The notes: a model not told the origin generated them from the letters alone. Counted from the stretch's first letter, positions 12,201 to 21,910 are shown. The stretch: 64,000 nucleotides of DNA from Bimastos eiseni (GCA_959347315.1 OY365810.1:28758924-28822923), one strand, 5' to 3'. Made by a program: numbers and translations.

Positions 12201-15200
12201 TATAGATCAGCCGGTGAAAGAGATATTTATGGTGAAGCTCGATAGTCAATTGAAACCCCTTGAAAATTGGATTCTCCTAAAACAAACAAATAATATCCAC
12301 TCTGTCACACACTGATCGACCATATTGATCAGTAGATTATTTGCCAGTTTCGTAATGTGCCGAGTGGACAAACAAATATACATATACTCGTATCTTGGCC
12401 TCACTCATGCGAGGAAATTGTCTCTTAAGGATTTGAATCCCTTTCTTCTATGTTCAATGCCTCAACAAAGTTCCCCACTTGTCTGCCATCATGTGGTAGT
12501 GGTCTCAGAGTCGATGGAAGATTAGGATATTCATTTGGTTCCTTGTCTTTTAGAAGAATGGCCAAAAAACGTTAGCCAAACAAGAAATAACAGTCTAAAC
12601 CATGATCTTTTTCATCCCACCACATCAACAATAAACGGCATAGACAGCTGAGAAACTTCGATTCACGCTCTGAGAGCGACTGCACAAGATGTACAACAAA
12701 TACGAGGTGTTCAAGCTTTAACATGATGGCTAACTTTGCATAAAAACACAATTTTTAACAAGCAAAGTAATCACCTTCTTCTGAGATTTAAAAGTGAACT
12801 CAGATACAACAAAACATATCATTTACATGACATTTGAAACCAAAAAAGCTACTTAACAGCAAAATATAACCATTATGGTGAACCCACATATTTACAGTAT
12901 AAACCATTCTATAAAGTTCTAAAAAGTGCAACTTGTATATTTGGCAAATACACCTGAGTTCTATGCAAGTGCAGATATGTGCCTTGGCTAACTAACCAAT
13001 AAATATGTGAATTATAGTAAAAAGGTCTGGCCAAAGAAATGTCAAAACGTTTACTTCATCTGCCCAGAAAGGCTTGAAGGAGAAATGAATAAACTATGCA
13101 TGTTGCATATCAACATAATACAAATAGACATCAGCACATCACTATGCAAGTTCCCTTTACAGCCTGTCTTGTCCACATCCATCGTGACTAAACATGCACA
13201 GATCAGCTTACTTTGTGGACAGCAAATATGCTAACTGAAGTGTGAAAGGATATTTTTTTTAAATAGGTGATTAAAAAACTGCAAGAGATGGGAAACTGTC
13301 AAGGTCAACAAATATGATTAGCAGCCTAAAATTCATAAGGTACACTCAACAGTTTCAAACAAAGCTCTTGTCCAACTGTGTAATTGATATCAGAGATATC
13401 TGAAAAATTATGCATCATACTCTGAAAAATCAGCCAACTTGCCTTATAACATGTCTTAGTCGTGCTCCTAAACAGAAATTGGTGAATACAGGACAAAAAT
13501 TCTTATCGTTACTTGAAGATCAAAGGATGACATGAGGTGTTGACCGATGACACAGAAGCAGCTGTATTCGTTCAGAAGAGACGTGATCAAATGACTGGCA
13601 ACTGAGACGGTCATCTGCTGACCAGTAGCTGGAAGTTGGACAAACAGACCAGATCGCCTCTCCATTATGAACTCTTCGACCCATGACTCCAGACACTGGA
13701 AAAGCCGCTGAGGATCTCGACAGTAAAACCTACAACAAAACATACACTCACTAATACATACATGCACAGATCAAAAGACACAATGACAAACACAGAGTAA
13801 CTGCAATTGTAAATTAAAACTTTAAAAAAGCACTACTCATATAATAAGAGGTACTCCCAACCCAAGTCAGTGAATTCCCTGACAAATAAGAAAGTCTTAA
13901 TGGGGCTTGTGAGACAGGGAAAGAGATAGGTTGATGAGCTCAAGGCACAGTTCCTGCAGAAGATGGTTCCAGGTAGAGAGGCCGACATAAGCAAAGTTTC
14001 TGGATTGAGAAGCAGCAGCACATTTGCGAGGAATGACCAGAAGGCCTCTGTTGGCCGAACGGAACAACCATGTATCGAATAGATTGAAGTACATAAGGTC
14101 TGGAGTAATGAAGGAACTATCCCATCCACAGAGTTGCACATAACTTAGAATTTTTAACTGAATGTGTTGGGGCACGTGGGAAGCCAGTGGAGAGTTTCTC
14201 GACTGAAGGCAGATAAGTGAACAAACTTCAGGAGACCACCAATAAAGTGGGCAATAGTGCTAAATGTTGACTGAAGCTTCAAAGTTTAGTGCAGAGATAC
14301 CAGCATAGATGGGAGTTGCCAAAGTCAGTTTAAACCTTACAGATCAGTGCATGGACGACAGCACTGACCACATGAGAAGAGAGCAAGTGGTGGAAAGTAT
14401 CAAACCCGATGTTAAAGGAATGATTAGATCACCAATGGACAGTGCAATTTTATATAGAGCAAGCACAGATGCTGAAAACTCCGCTGATAGTGACAGTCCC
14501 AAGCTGGATAAAGGAGGAGGGTGATGCCAATGATCCATATTATAACACAATGTTGTTGAACTACAAATAACTAGCTGTTAAATGTTATATAACTGTATAT
14601 TTACTATTCATACATTACCTAACAAAGAAACCAAACAGCGAAATACAAATAAACTATTCAGAGCACTGAAACAAATCAAATGCAAATATTCAGTAAAGCT
14701 TTTACTAAGAATAAATACCAGTTGAAGTTCAGATGCAGTCCTTATAGCGACAGTGGACGACATCTGTTGCAGGAAAGCATTTTGGGCAAATCTATGCAAT
14801 GCATCTGAATATTCATAAATTAGGTCATTGTTTGAATCTCTCAGACAGTAAACACGGAACTAATTGAGTCTTAAGCTGGAAACCTAAAACTAACAAACCT
14901 CTGCATAAGGTCATGCATTTTTTCTGGTTTGATGTGAGACAGCTGATACCCTTCGTGCACATCTGCAGTCAAACTGGGCAGCGACGACTGGTAGATACAG
15001 GCGGCAAGATGGCGCAAGTCATCGTAAAGATACTGCTGAAGCTCTTGTTCAAAGTTCTCATTCTGCTCTTTCATTTGCCTGAGAAATGTTACCCATATTC
15101 ATACAGATTTGCATCTTCTCACACCATCTGTACTTTACTAAGATGTGTAAAAATGAAGTGTTACAATGGAATTTCAATATAACTCTATGGAAGACCAATG

Positions 15201-18200
15201 TTCAGTTAAAAAAATTGAGTAAACACAACAACATTTATTTTCTGAGGAGTTATGATCTCATTCTATTTCTTCAAGATATAAGTAAGAGACACATAAAGAG
15301 ATACTTACAACACATTGAAAATCACATTAAGTCACACTGTTTTAGGTCTGCTACATAAACATGTTGTAACAAATTTGCGAAATTCTCAAAAACAGCAATA
15401 AAAACACGTAGATTGCATCTTCTAACCAAGCACTCCTCACAAGTCTAAATGAGAAAGTTCAATACCAATTCCACCTACACATTAGCACACTTCACAAGTG
15501 GAAAAATTCAATCAAATATTTACGACACTCTGCAGTCGGTGGAAATCTGTTAGACTAGTACTGCCACACTTAAGCACCGTGTCAAGGAAAACGTTAATAA
15601 CAGACAAAAAATAACAGAAATTGATGTATGTTTCTAAGCCGGTATGTAGTGTACGTATGAGTGTGTGCCTCACAAGGCACTGCCTAAATCATGCAAAACT
15701 CATTAAGAGCCAACACTGTGCAGTTCATCAACAACCAAACAGCGCTATTCAATTATGTATATGCAAGACTATGTATGGCTCTGTTTCTTAACAGTATCAG
15801 ATCAATGATGAAACACTAAGCACTGTTAACGGCGCTATTTGAAGACCCCATCACAACACAGATTAAAACTAAAACCAGTTGAAACACAGACATTTCAGAA
15901 ACAATGTAGAGATCAATAAAAAAAACTGCATTCGGATGTAAGATACAAACTGAAAATAAATTACAATGAACCTGGTTTCTGTGCATGAAGAACAGTTGCA
16001 GGAGTTAGCATTCAGCGTTACAGACTCGGAAGCTTCGCCTAATACAGGAGATGATGGTGGGTCTAACAATATTTCTTCCTGCTGCAGAGAAAAGAAAGAA
16101 GAATAGCTAGTTAATCTTGTCACAAGAATATCAAGATCAATTCACTGATTAACATTTTCTACAAGTCCTTACACCATTAATTAATTTGAAGAGTTCCACA
16201 TGCAAATCATCTCCACACAAGGATGGGTCAATTACAGCAATTGCTCTGTCACAGTTGATTAATAATTAGTATGCTATACTAGAGAAAATGAGTAGTCTAC
16301 TTACAAGGTCACTGGCCATGGGATCAACTCCTCCTCGATCAAATGACTGTTGACACTCAATGCACACCCACCACTATAACAAACACACATGAATAATTTC
16401 ACATACACAAAAATCACACCACAATCACCACTCATGTGTGAAGCTCCTCAGAAACTCATCCCAAATACACCACTCATGTGTGAAGCTCTTCAAAAACATC
16501 ATCTTAAATGCACCACTCATGTGTTTAGCTCATCCAAAACATCACCCTAAATGCGCCACTCATGTGTGTAGCTACTTCAAAACATCACCCTAAATGCACC
16601 ATTCATGTGTGAAGCTTCTCCAAATTCACCCAAAATTCACCACTCATGCATGTAGCTTCTCCAAAAAACACATTATATGAAATAATATCAGATGCTCTGA
16701 ATTGACAGCTGGAAAATGGAAGATGAACAGCAGATGCAGTAATTTCACATGCAAGAATGTATTGAGAAGGCAAGAAGTTCTCTGCACAGAACAGAACTAT
16801 GCAGTCATCACTTGGTTCTTTAAGACATGAATTTTTCCTCATCAATCAATAATTGATTCATCTGATCAGCAGTCGAACACACGGCCAATTCCGCATCTCA
16901 GTGGACTGTTCTTGGGTTACGAATAGACTCACCAGCATACATCACTCACATCAATCATGTGACCATCAAGTGACAATCAGCTGATGTCATGAGGTCATTG
17001 CAGTGTAGATACAGTTGCTTTCATACAAGATAGAATAGTTTATATACGTTTGATAATTAATGTTCTTGTGTCTAAGTTTTAAAAAATCTACCAATCTCAG
17101 AATTTTCCTTTCTTACAGATGATAGGCAAAGACAACTAGTAAATCCTTTTATGGCTATGACAAAGACCTAGAGCTGTACCGAATATAATCGGCTCAATAA
17201 TCGGCTCAATAATCGGCTAAATAATCGGTATCGGCAAATGAATAATCAGCAGTAATTGACAAAAAGTGTATCAGCTCTAGGAAAGACAACTAGTAAATCT
17301 TATTCAAACAAGGGTCATAGGTTCACAATACCCTTGAATATTCAATGACAATAACCAGCCACTCACCTGTGGATAGGCAGAAACATCAACACCCACAGAG
17401 TCTGACTCTAATGAAACAAAACAGTGAAACATCAGAAGAGCTACATTAGCCTGTGTTCAACAAACACGTTCAACCTGCCTTTAAAACGCACACCTGTTTA
17501 GATCAGCCAGATAGATAGATACTCATGCCTGCAGCGCCTTTGTCACATAGTTAAAAACATGCTACATTAATTGTCTTCCTAAATACTTAGATACACACAC
17601 ATATATATACAAGACTCCTCTAATCCATTAGTTGAGTGCAAACAAGGTTAGCTGACCTGCTCATGTTGTAAATTCTAGTACACTCTTCACATTGTAAAGT
17701 CTAATACACTCTTCACAAGCCTCTGAACATGTATTTTGCACTACTAATAAACAATGCTACAATTGTAAACAGTGAACAGTCAATCAAATTTCTTACATAA
17801 CATAATTAAACTATGCTTCAAACAATGTAAGCTCCATCTCAGAAGCTTTCATCATGTCTTAGGAGGGAATTTGGAAAGAAATGAGACTGTCATAACCTTA
17901 AAATAAAGTCAAAGTTTCGGTGATTCCTACATTAACAAAAACCTGCAAAACACATGCCTGAGAGTGAAACATAGTTCTTTAAATAAAACTGTATAGAATA
18001 ATATAACTTATTCTAAAATTCTAAACTTTATGTTATCATAACTATGAACAAATGTTTAACATAAGCCTATAAAATAATTTAGTCTTCAATCAACTTACCA
18101 AACTGGCCTAAAGTTAAATCACCATTTTCAATTTTTGGTCGATGGCAGACAAAGCAGCTTTTGAGGTAGAAACTATTAAAAGGCAGACTGCTCAGCACGT

Positions 18201-19793
18201 CCCCTTCTTTTACTCTACCAGGCGTCAGCTTCTGCATAGTTTGCACTTCCTGTGTCTGCTGCCACTGTCAGAAAGATGTTGTAAAGACCAAATTGAATAC
18301 AGAGTGAAAACACAACATTCTGTCCTCCTTAAGTTACCTTTTAGCAAATATATTCATTCATTCATTATGGAAATTTATATAGTGCCCTTTCAAGGTTAAT
18401 ACTCAGGAGCACTCCCAACTCAACCCCGGCACAACAAAATGGTCTTAAGGCTACTATAAAACGCATCTGAGTATATTTGTAACAAAAAGTCAAAAACACA
18501 TTCTTTCCTCTTTAAATCATTTCGATATTTAACCATATTTTTTTTTACAGATATATGACAATTATACGTGCTACTGAAGGAATGCCTAAAAGAGCTGCTC
18601 TATTTATTCAGTTAAAGTACTCATTACATGAGTAGATACTGATGAAACATAGTTTACATATAAGTGTACTGTTGTTAGGTTGAGTTTAGATAATACAGCA
18701 ACCGTGAATACAGTGTTTGTGTACACCATGGCCTACTTTCACTTCGCTTGCATACGGTGCAGCTACCTATCCTCTACCTCCCATGATGTAATTATCTGAA
18801 AAAGATTTAAGAATAGAAGCCCCTATATGTAAACAATATGGCTGCACATGAATGCACTCAGATAGAGCACACCAAACAACACAACCAGACATCCCATAAT
18901 GCAACACAGTCAACAAGTAAGTAATCAAGACAACTGTGTGGCACAAAGGTTGATCAGTTAGAGTGGTCGGCCCGTAACATCCACTGTGCGCTGAGTGAGC
19001 GGGTTCGACCCTCATACGAGGCGCATGTCACTGTGTAGGGACCTTGAGCAAGTCCTTCACACACAATTGCTCTGCAGTTAAACTGCAATTGTGCCATCGA
19101 GGCATGTGCATTTCTGAGCAAAAGATATTGAAAGAAGGCCATTATCAAATTTCAAGAATTTCAATTTCAACTAACATTAAAATAATAATTATAAGAAACG
19201 ATCATCATAGCGCAACATTGTAAGTCTCCTGGATTACCAATTCAACTGTTGGCATTATGTAACAAATTTTTCTTAATTACATAAAATGCATGTTGATTAT
19301 CAACTTACTTAGTGAATTTCATGATGGAATGCAGCTGTATATTAGCAACACTCTATTCCATCGAAATTAGCAGCGGCCATATTGCTTAAGTACACATGCA
19401 CTCAGTCTTCGTGATTACCAACAATGGGCAACATTTAAACTAATCAATTTTTATGACGTTCAGCATAACCCGTTGAGCCAGCTTTCTAACGCTGCAACAC
19501 TAATAGAAATATAAACAAAGCGATCTCCTAAACGAATCAATCACCTGAGAATAGGCTGCTAAAGAATCACCCAGGCTATGCATGAACGTATTTGTACTGG
19601 TAGGCATAGTGTTTTGGAAGCAGTCATTGACAACTGTCTTTGTCTGGGCTTGCGAGTTCGAACCCGGAGCAGTCGGGCTCGAACCCGAGCCACAAAGGTT
19701 CGACGGCAGTAGGTAACTTTTTCCAGCAGTTCTTTTCGGTTTCCTTCTAGGAGTTTTCTTCGCATCAGATGAGCCCATCGTAAACTTGATCAT
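718..19793 (-). CDS. FAM193-family protein (FAM193A/B-like), 17 exons, 3' end off window
   Basis: I rebuilt 17 coding exons whose phases all join: 19545-19793, 18099-18264, 17367-17407, 16305-16373, 15972-16081, 14899-15078, 13513-13729, 12158-12276, 11460-11616, 10418-10551, 9870-9965, 8887-9114, 8125-8305, 7690-8007, 6439-6505, 4647-6073, 718-789. They encode about 1272 residues from the Met at 19778. The identification rests on the family's conserved blocks: the helical DPQRLFQCLESWVEEF segment, the CDCWHCEVFG cysteine motif, and the following TSKNYAEMRDRLRLRLKK block. The middle is acidic (runs of D/E), then Ser/Thr/Gly-rich, then Gln/Pro-rich and largely disordered. CxCxxC motifs recur (CNCSSC, CQCSSC, CDCWHC). 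Human FAM193A has been linked to p53 control through MDM4; nothing here shows that role directly. The remaining C-terminal exons lie beyond position 1. Exon 15 is the least secure. Confidence 0.85.
1490..1990 (+). mobile_element. Degenerate non-LTR retrotransposon 3' fragment (CR1/L2-like RT tail)
   Basis: Read with frameshifts, 1640-1830 resembles the end of a LINE reverse transcriptase: VERVIHSAAACLIGCIPQFA followed by PSAYMCDVLRWLPVAQ. These are the RVIHSAARLI and LHWLPV type blocks found just after the RT palm. A further partial block (FNLEWLSLEFCFLP) and a short 3' tail follow to about 1990. It is antisense inside the FAM193 intron, truncated at the 5' end and non-functional. Confidence 0.65.
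2535..2819 (+). other. Unclassified 92-codon open frame with Cys cluster
   Basis: An open frame preceded by an acceptor-like TTTACAG encodes a compact segment ending in CEYCPHAMCRADRFCLLPVQ. The cysteine spacing is protein-like, but I recognise no family and no donor site follows. It lies in the largest FAM193 intron, on the opposite strand. It could be a transposon fragment or chance. Confidence 0.25.
3145..3960. repeat. Interspersed repeat, TATAGCGCC-type family, copy 1 (degenerate)
   Basis: Begins with TTTATATAGCATCCCTTCAA and AATACTCA. It then carries a stretch that aligns with 13930-14060 (AGGAAGTCCATTCCAAATCA against AGAAGATGGTTCCAGGTAGA, then the GGAACCAAAAGATCTCC region). Four members are visible in this window. 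I cannot assign it to a class. Confidence 0.5.
4647..6073 (-). CDS. FAM193-like exon 16, large disordered exon ending in CDCWHC
   Basis: The largest coding exon, about 475 codons. It opens KQQRQQQQPPPPCQCSSCVG (Gln/Pro run plus CxCxxC). It continues through a long Ser/Asn/Gly/Pro-rich region with little predicted structure. It closes QKDGKYCDCWHCEVFGHST, the diagnostic FAM193 cysteine motif, followed by donor GTGAGT. An alternative acceptor at 6090 would add five residues if exon 15 is skipped. Confidence 0.85.
6244..6272. repeat. (TA)n microsatellite
   Basis: Uninterrupted TA dinucleotides in the intron-side DNA upstream of FAM193 exon 16. Confidence 0.95.
6439..6505 (-). CDS. FAM193-like exon 15 (provisional)
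   Basis: Provisional exon TSVMVPTNANRNCCPYSPSA. The donor GTATCT is clear, and the exit phase 1 matches an acceptor at 6074 for exon 16. The acceptor chosen (GGTGGCAAG) lacks its own pyrimidine tract. The better-looking upstream acceptor after TTTTTTCGCAG puts a stop in the required frame. Skipping this exon and starting exon 16 at 6089 is the alternative, also in phase. Confidence 0.45.
7690..8007 (-). CDS. FAM193-like exon 14 (acidic then Ser/Thr/Gly/Ala-rich)
   Basis: Begins NDQFRKTTNSDDNNSSDEGD with a second acidic patch, then a KMKVLRVAIGNGILRDSELS segment, then a low-complexity stretch of Ser/Thr/Gly/Ala. Phase 0 at both ends, acceptor TTTATTAG, donor GTACAT. Confidence 0.8.
8125..8305 (-). 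CDS. FAM193-like exon 13 (acidic tract)
   Basis: Encodes DELCSVSDIMNGRLQIESKE, then about 25 nearly uninterrupted Asp/Glu residues, then ADDHDAVHNSSPNHRIAEL. The DNA of the tract is a GAT/GAG trinucleotide run that is likely length-variable. Acceptor CTGTTTCAG, donor GTGATT, phase 2 in, phase 0 out. Confidence 0.8.
8633..8687. mobile_element. Tiny piggyBac-like inverted-repeat remnant with TTAA ends
   Basis: TTAA followed by CACTTCAATGACAAGC at the left. The right end is the complement, TTAA followed by CCCTTTAATGACCAGC. Only about 20 bases lie between the arms. TTAA target duplications and CCCTTT-type termini are piggyBac traits, so this is probably a terminal-fold remnant of an internally deleted element. 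Confidence 0.5.
8887..9114 (-). CDS. FAM193-like exon 12 (Cys cluster, Ser-rich)
   Basis: Starts with a cysteine cluster (TCLCKCDLLAGMGCSE) and passes into a Ser-rich segment (SISSSTRLSSSGSASPDD). Acceptor TTGTTTTAG, donor GTGAGC, phase 2 at both ends. Confidence 0.8.
9273..9306. repeat. Perfect 34-bp palindrome
   Basis: The two 17-base arms (CCTAGGGATTCTAATAT and its exact complement) meet with no spacer. The element sits between FAM193 exons 11 and 12. Confidence 0.95.
9870..9965 (-). CDS. FAM193-like exon 11
   Basis: Encodes GTENHLMERPWQDSMHESNK then AEVNFPYSTYAE. Acceptor CTGTATTTAG, donor GTATGT, phase 2 at both ends, matching exons 10 and 12. Confidence 0.75.
10418..10551 (-). CDS. 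FAM193-like exon 10
   Basis: Encodes VDAEDKEEKMKQNDNEDLAR then WSEVQKQTGSKLSKTKTV. Highly charged. Acceptor GGGTAACTTAG, donor GTGAAT, phase 0 in, phase 2 out. Recognised by phase compatibility and coding character. Confidence 0.75.
10644..10661. repeat. (TA)n microsatellite
   Basis: Short TA run just upstream of FAM193 exon 10. Confidence 0.9.
11460..11616 (-). CDS. FAM193-like exon 9 (coiled-coil)
   Basis: Encodes SLQSTKLRKENTAACNFYSQ then LLQEYVKLQEEMSRVLMEW, a heptad-like helix ending QLTENGKQEL. Donor GTCAGT just after the last Leu codon. Without splicing, the frame would stop two codons later. Confidence 0.8.
12158..12276 (-). CDS. FAM193-like exon 8
   Basis: Encodes ENPIFKGFQLTIELHHKYLF then HRLIYTELLKYLPNAVALI, continuing the helical core of exon 7. 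Acceptor TTTGTTTTAG, donor GTAATG, phase 0 in, phase 2 out. Confidence 0.8.
13513..13729 (-). CDS. FAM193-like exon 7, conserved helical core
   Basis: Encodes FYCRDPQRLFQCLESWVEEF and continues to LNEYSCFCVIGQHLMSSFDL. This is one of the blocks I use to recognise the FAM193 family. Acceptor TTTTGTTGTAG, donor GTAACG, phase 2 in, phase 0 out. Confidence 0.85.
13840..14530. repeat. Interspersed repeat, TATAGCGCC-type family, copy 2 (internal part)
   Basis: Contains the segment GATGGTTCCAGGTAGAGAGG through AATGACCAGAAGGCCTCTG, which aligns with copy 1 (3240-3350). An open frame at 14309-14524 lies inside and looks like a by-product. Located in the intron between FAM193 exons 6 and 7. Confidence 0.5.
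14899..15078 (-). CDS. FAM193-like exon 6 (helical region)
   Basis: Encodes QMKEQNENFEQELQQYLYDD followed by an Ala/Leu-rich helix and HEGYQLSHIKPEKMHDLMQR. Strongly helical, possibly coiled coil. Acceptor ACATTTCTCAG, donor GTTTGT, phase 2 in and out. Confidence 0.8.
15972..16081 (-). CDS. FAM193-like exon 5 (CNCSSC motif)
   Basis: Encodes QEEILLDPPSSPVLGEASES then NANSCNCSSCTETR. The acceptor is TTTCTCTGCAG. The donor GTTCAT is weak, but the phase-2 exit (AG) completes an Arg codon with the first base of exon 6, so the join is credible. This is the first of three CxCxxC motifs in the protein. Confidence 0.75.
16305..16373 (-). CDS. FAM193-like exon 4 (CIEC motif)
   Basis: Encodes 23 residues, WWVCIECQQSFDRGGVDPMA and onward. 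Acceptor TTGTTATAG, donor GTAAGT, phase 0 at both ends. The CIEC pair may pair with the CFVC motif of exon 2. Confidence 0.75.
16427..16672. repeat. Minisatellite, about 42-bp unit, six copies
   Basis: Six imperfect units each start CACCACTCATGTGTGAAGCT (variants CGCC, CACCATT) and continue with a CCAAAACATCACCCTAAATG-like half. It lies directly upstream of FAM193 exon 4 on the transcribed strand, within the intron. Confidence 0.9.
17185..17238. repeat. 12-bp tandem repeat (ATAATCGGCTCA)
   Basis: About four units of ATAATCGGCTCA decaying to ATAATCGGTATCGG, inside a FAM193 intron. Confidence 0.85.
17367..17407 (-). CDS. FAM193-like exon 3 (41-base microexon-like)
   Basis: Short exon encoding ESDSVGVDVSAYPQ. 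The acceptor follows TTTCATTAG and the donor is GTGAGT. The phase-1 entry and phase-0 exit match both neighbours exactly, which is the main support for so small an exon. Confidence 0.7.
18099..18264 (-). CDS. FAM193-like exon 2 (CFVCHRP motif)
   Basis: Acceptor TTTCTGACAG, donor GTAAGT. It enters in phase 0 and leaves in phase 1 and encodes WQQTQEVQTMQKLTPG then SFYLKSCFVCHRPKIENGD. The CxxC pair followed by a basic patch looks like half of a metal-binding site, which could be completed by the CIEC pair in exon 4. Confidence 0.8.
18358..18480. repeat. TATAGCGCC-type repeat, copy 3 (5' end only)
   Basis: TTTATATAGTGCCCTTTCAA followed by TACTCAGGAGCACTCCCAAC. It matches the copy at 37310-37405 almost base for base over this stretch. 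Confidence 0.6.
18945..19155 (+). mobile_element. tRNA-derived SINE with CORE-like central domain, copy 1
   Basis: The head carries a tRNA-like A box (TTAGAGTGGTCGGCC) and B box (GGGTTCGACCC). The body contains GGGACCTTGAGCAAGTCCTT, resembling the CORE/MIR-type central motif. The tail ends AAATTTCAAGAATTTC. The copy at 44080-44297 on the other strand shares the full length, which defines the element. Confidence 0.75.
19545..19793 (-). CDS. FAM193-like exon 1, translation start
   Basis: First coding exon. Two in-frame Met codons exist. The one at 19793 has a weak context, while the one at 19778 (MGSSDAKKTPRRKPKR) has A at -3 and G at +4 and is the likelier start. The N-terminus is basic, then Ser/Thr/Pro-rich, with no signal peptide, consistent with a nuclear or cytosolic protein. 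The exon ends CAG followed by GTGATT in phase 0 and joins cleanly to exon 2. Confidence 0.75.
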
Positions 19794-20786
19794 TAGATGA
19801 CAGTATGTCTCGCTTCGGCCTAAGGAAATGCAAGCAGTTTATTCTCAGTTAAGTTTAAAGCGAAACTCGCAATTTCCTTATATTTGTTTCAGTGATACTG
19901 TAGAAAAATTATCGATTTATCTCTATAGACTAAACATGGCCGTGCATCCCGATGACTAAACATTTCTAGATCTATGCGCACTCGCTACTGATTTCAAAAA
20001 GTTTCTGTAGCCCTGATTTTTAACGAACAAATTAGCGAAAACTGCAATAACATTGAAAATTAACCATACTTTATGCAACTTTTCAACTGAGCAGCATCTT
20101 TTATTGATCATCTTGCATCAAGGACGCAGCAATGGACGAACTTGTGAGAAACACGCATTTGCAAGAAAACTTTGGCCATGCATGCAGTCTGGGGCTGTTA
20201 CAACTTTAAAGGGTCTGATTAAATCCTTAAGTGTGTACTTTAATTTTCTTGGTCAAAGTTAGACCTTACTGATAATAAGCCAAGTAAGCCTGTGTAACTG
20301 TTCGGCGTGTTTGAAAGCGTTCAAGCTTCGTGCTAATAAAAAGTAATAATGTTGCGATCACCAGCTATAGCCAATTAAGTGACGTCTACCAATGTCCAAT
20401 GGAGCAAGTCAGCAAGTACTTATGTACTATAATGAACCGCCTACAAAGTTACAAACGTACTGCTGGAACATCAGATAAATCGCAAAACAATCATAACATG
20501 CCGTGATAAAACGACTAAGAAAAGTTCAGCAATAGCGGCATTTGGGGCCCGTAGACTCGTAGATCTAGTGATGGATAACGTACTGGTGTAAAGAGCAGAA
20601 GAGAAGTCCAGCAATTGTCTGTCGACAGAAATGAAATAAAATAAACCGTTGCCATTCCTGACTAACCATTATTACATGTATATTAACCGAGAGTCGGAAA
20701 GAAAGATAAAAAAACTAGTTTACAATTACGGTATAGGATAGATTTTTCGTCAGTCTGTGAAATTATAGGCACATGTAGGCCATGTA

Positions 20787-21424
20787 CACCGCACGTGTCT
20801 CAAAATAAACCAAGCAAACTTGTTTTGTCAGAACGTCAAATTTCCACCAATTTTAAAAACTTTTGGTAAGTAGATGAAAAATGGCTGAAATTTTATGCTT
20901 TATATAAATGTTCCTCCTCATCTGACTCATAATTATCAACGCACTTCCTCGTGACAACCTTCTTGCCAAGAAATTACTGCCAGACATACGCCGGATATCC
21001 CACGGCGGGTTTTTTGTCTTTCAACAGGATGGCGCTCTGGCGCATCGAGCACACGACACCGTCTCTTTCCTGAAGCGAAAGACGCCCGACATCATCCCAC
21101 CAACGCTGTGGCCGCAGAATTCACCGGATATTAACCCTGTCAACTAAAGCTTTTGGAGTATGCTGCAGGAGAAGGTTTACCGCTCCAGAGTCCAGAGTAG
21201 CCAGCGTTGACGAACTCAAAACGCGCCTGATTGACAAATGGGCGCACTTTGACCAGTCGATCGTTGGTAGTGCGGTTACATGAGTCAGTTGAGGTGGAAA
21301 ATTTATATATAGCATAAGACTTCAGCTATTGTGTCATCTGCCTACCAAAAGATATTAAAATTTTTGGAAATTTGACGAAGTTCTGACAAAAACAATTTTG
21401 CTTGGTTTATTTTGAGACACGGTG
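20787..21424 (+). mobile_element. Deleted Tc1/mariner-like element with TA duplication and long TIRs
   Basis: Flanked by TA on both sides. The ends are inverted repeats (CACCG... with TGTCTCAAAATAAACCAAGC) extending over more than 130 bases, through the TATATAAAT stretch on each side. The interior keeps only the 3' third of a transposase: FQQDGALAHRAHDTVSFLKR, then LWPQNSPDINPVN with a stop where the next residue should follow. This places the second catalytic Asp, while the third is lost. It is a different subfamily from the element at 37952. Confidence 0.85.
20960..21290 (+). pseudogene. Mariner-like transposase C-terminal fragment
   Basis: Translates, with several stops, to a segment with the QQD...HRA and WPQNSPDINPVN blocks of DD37D transposases and a YRSR block further on. 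The helix-turn-helix domain and first catalytic Asp are deleted. The position expected to hold the third Asp reads Asn and is followed by TAA. Confidence 0.8.
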
Positions 21425-21512
21425 TATAATACGTCCATGCAGACAGCGATCGCCACGTACGTTAGCCTACCTAGATGTCTGCCAGCATCTGTGCTCTGCC
21501 TGTGTTTGCGTG

Positions 21513-21745
21513 TTGTTTGTTTGTTTGTGTGTGTACGTGTGTGTACGTGTGTGTATGTGCGTGAGTGTGTGCGTGTTCGCGCTCGCGTGTGTGTAGGTGT
21601 GTGCGTGTGTCTGCATGGCTATCTGTGTTTATATATGTGTCTCTGTGTGTATGTATGTATATATATATACATATATCTCCTCGTCTGCTTGGGTGTCTGT
21701 GCTGTGTCTATGTACGTCTGTCTGTCTGTCTGTCTATCTGTTTGA
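21513..21745. repeat. GT-rich, TA and TCTG microsatellites
   Basis: TGTG/CGTG tracts to about 21655, a TA run at 21651-21676, and TCTG tetranucleotides at 21714-21740. Open frames here are purely repeat-derived. Confidence 0.9.
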
Positions 21746-21910
21746 ATAGGCCTATACAGTACTGAGCGCTTTATGATGCGGCAGATGTTCTGCTGCAGTT
21801 TTCTGCAAGAGGAAATTGCGCTGGGCATAGAGGCCGCGCCACTTGCGTGATCCTATTGGCATTGGCTGGCTGTGATGACGGGTTAATTCTGACTTTATAA
21901 AAACAGACCG

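Noticed and set aside
21402..21828. Open frames rich in Cys/Val and Ile/Tyr around the GT and TA microsatellites
   Set aside because: They are repeat translations (CVCVCV, IYIYI) with no splice or start support.
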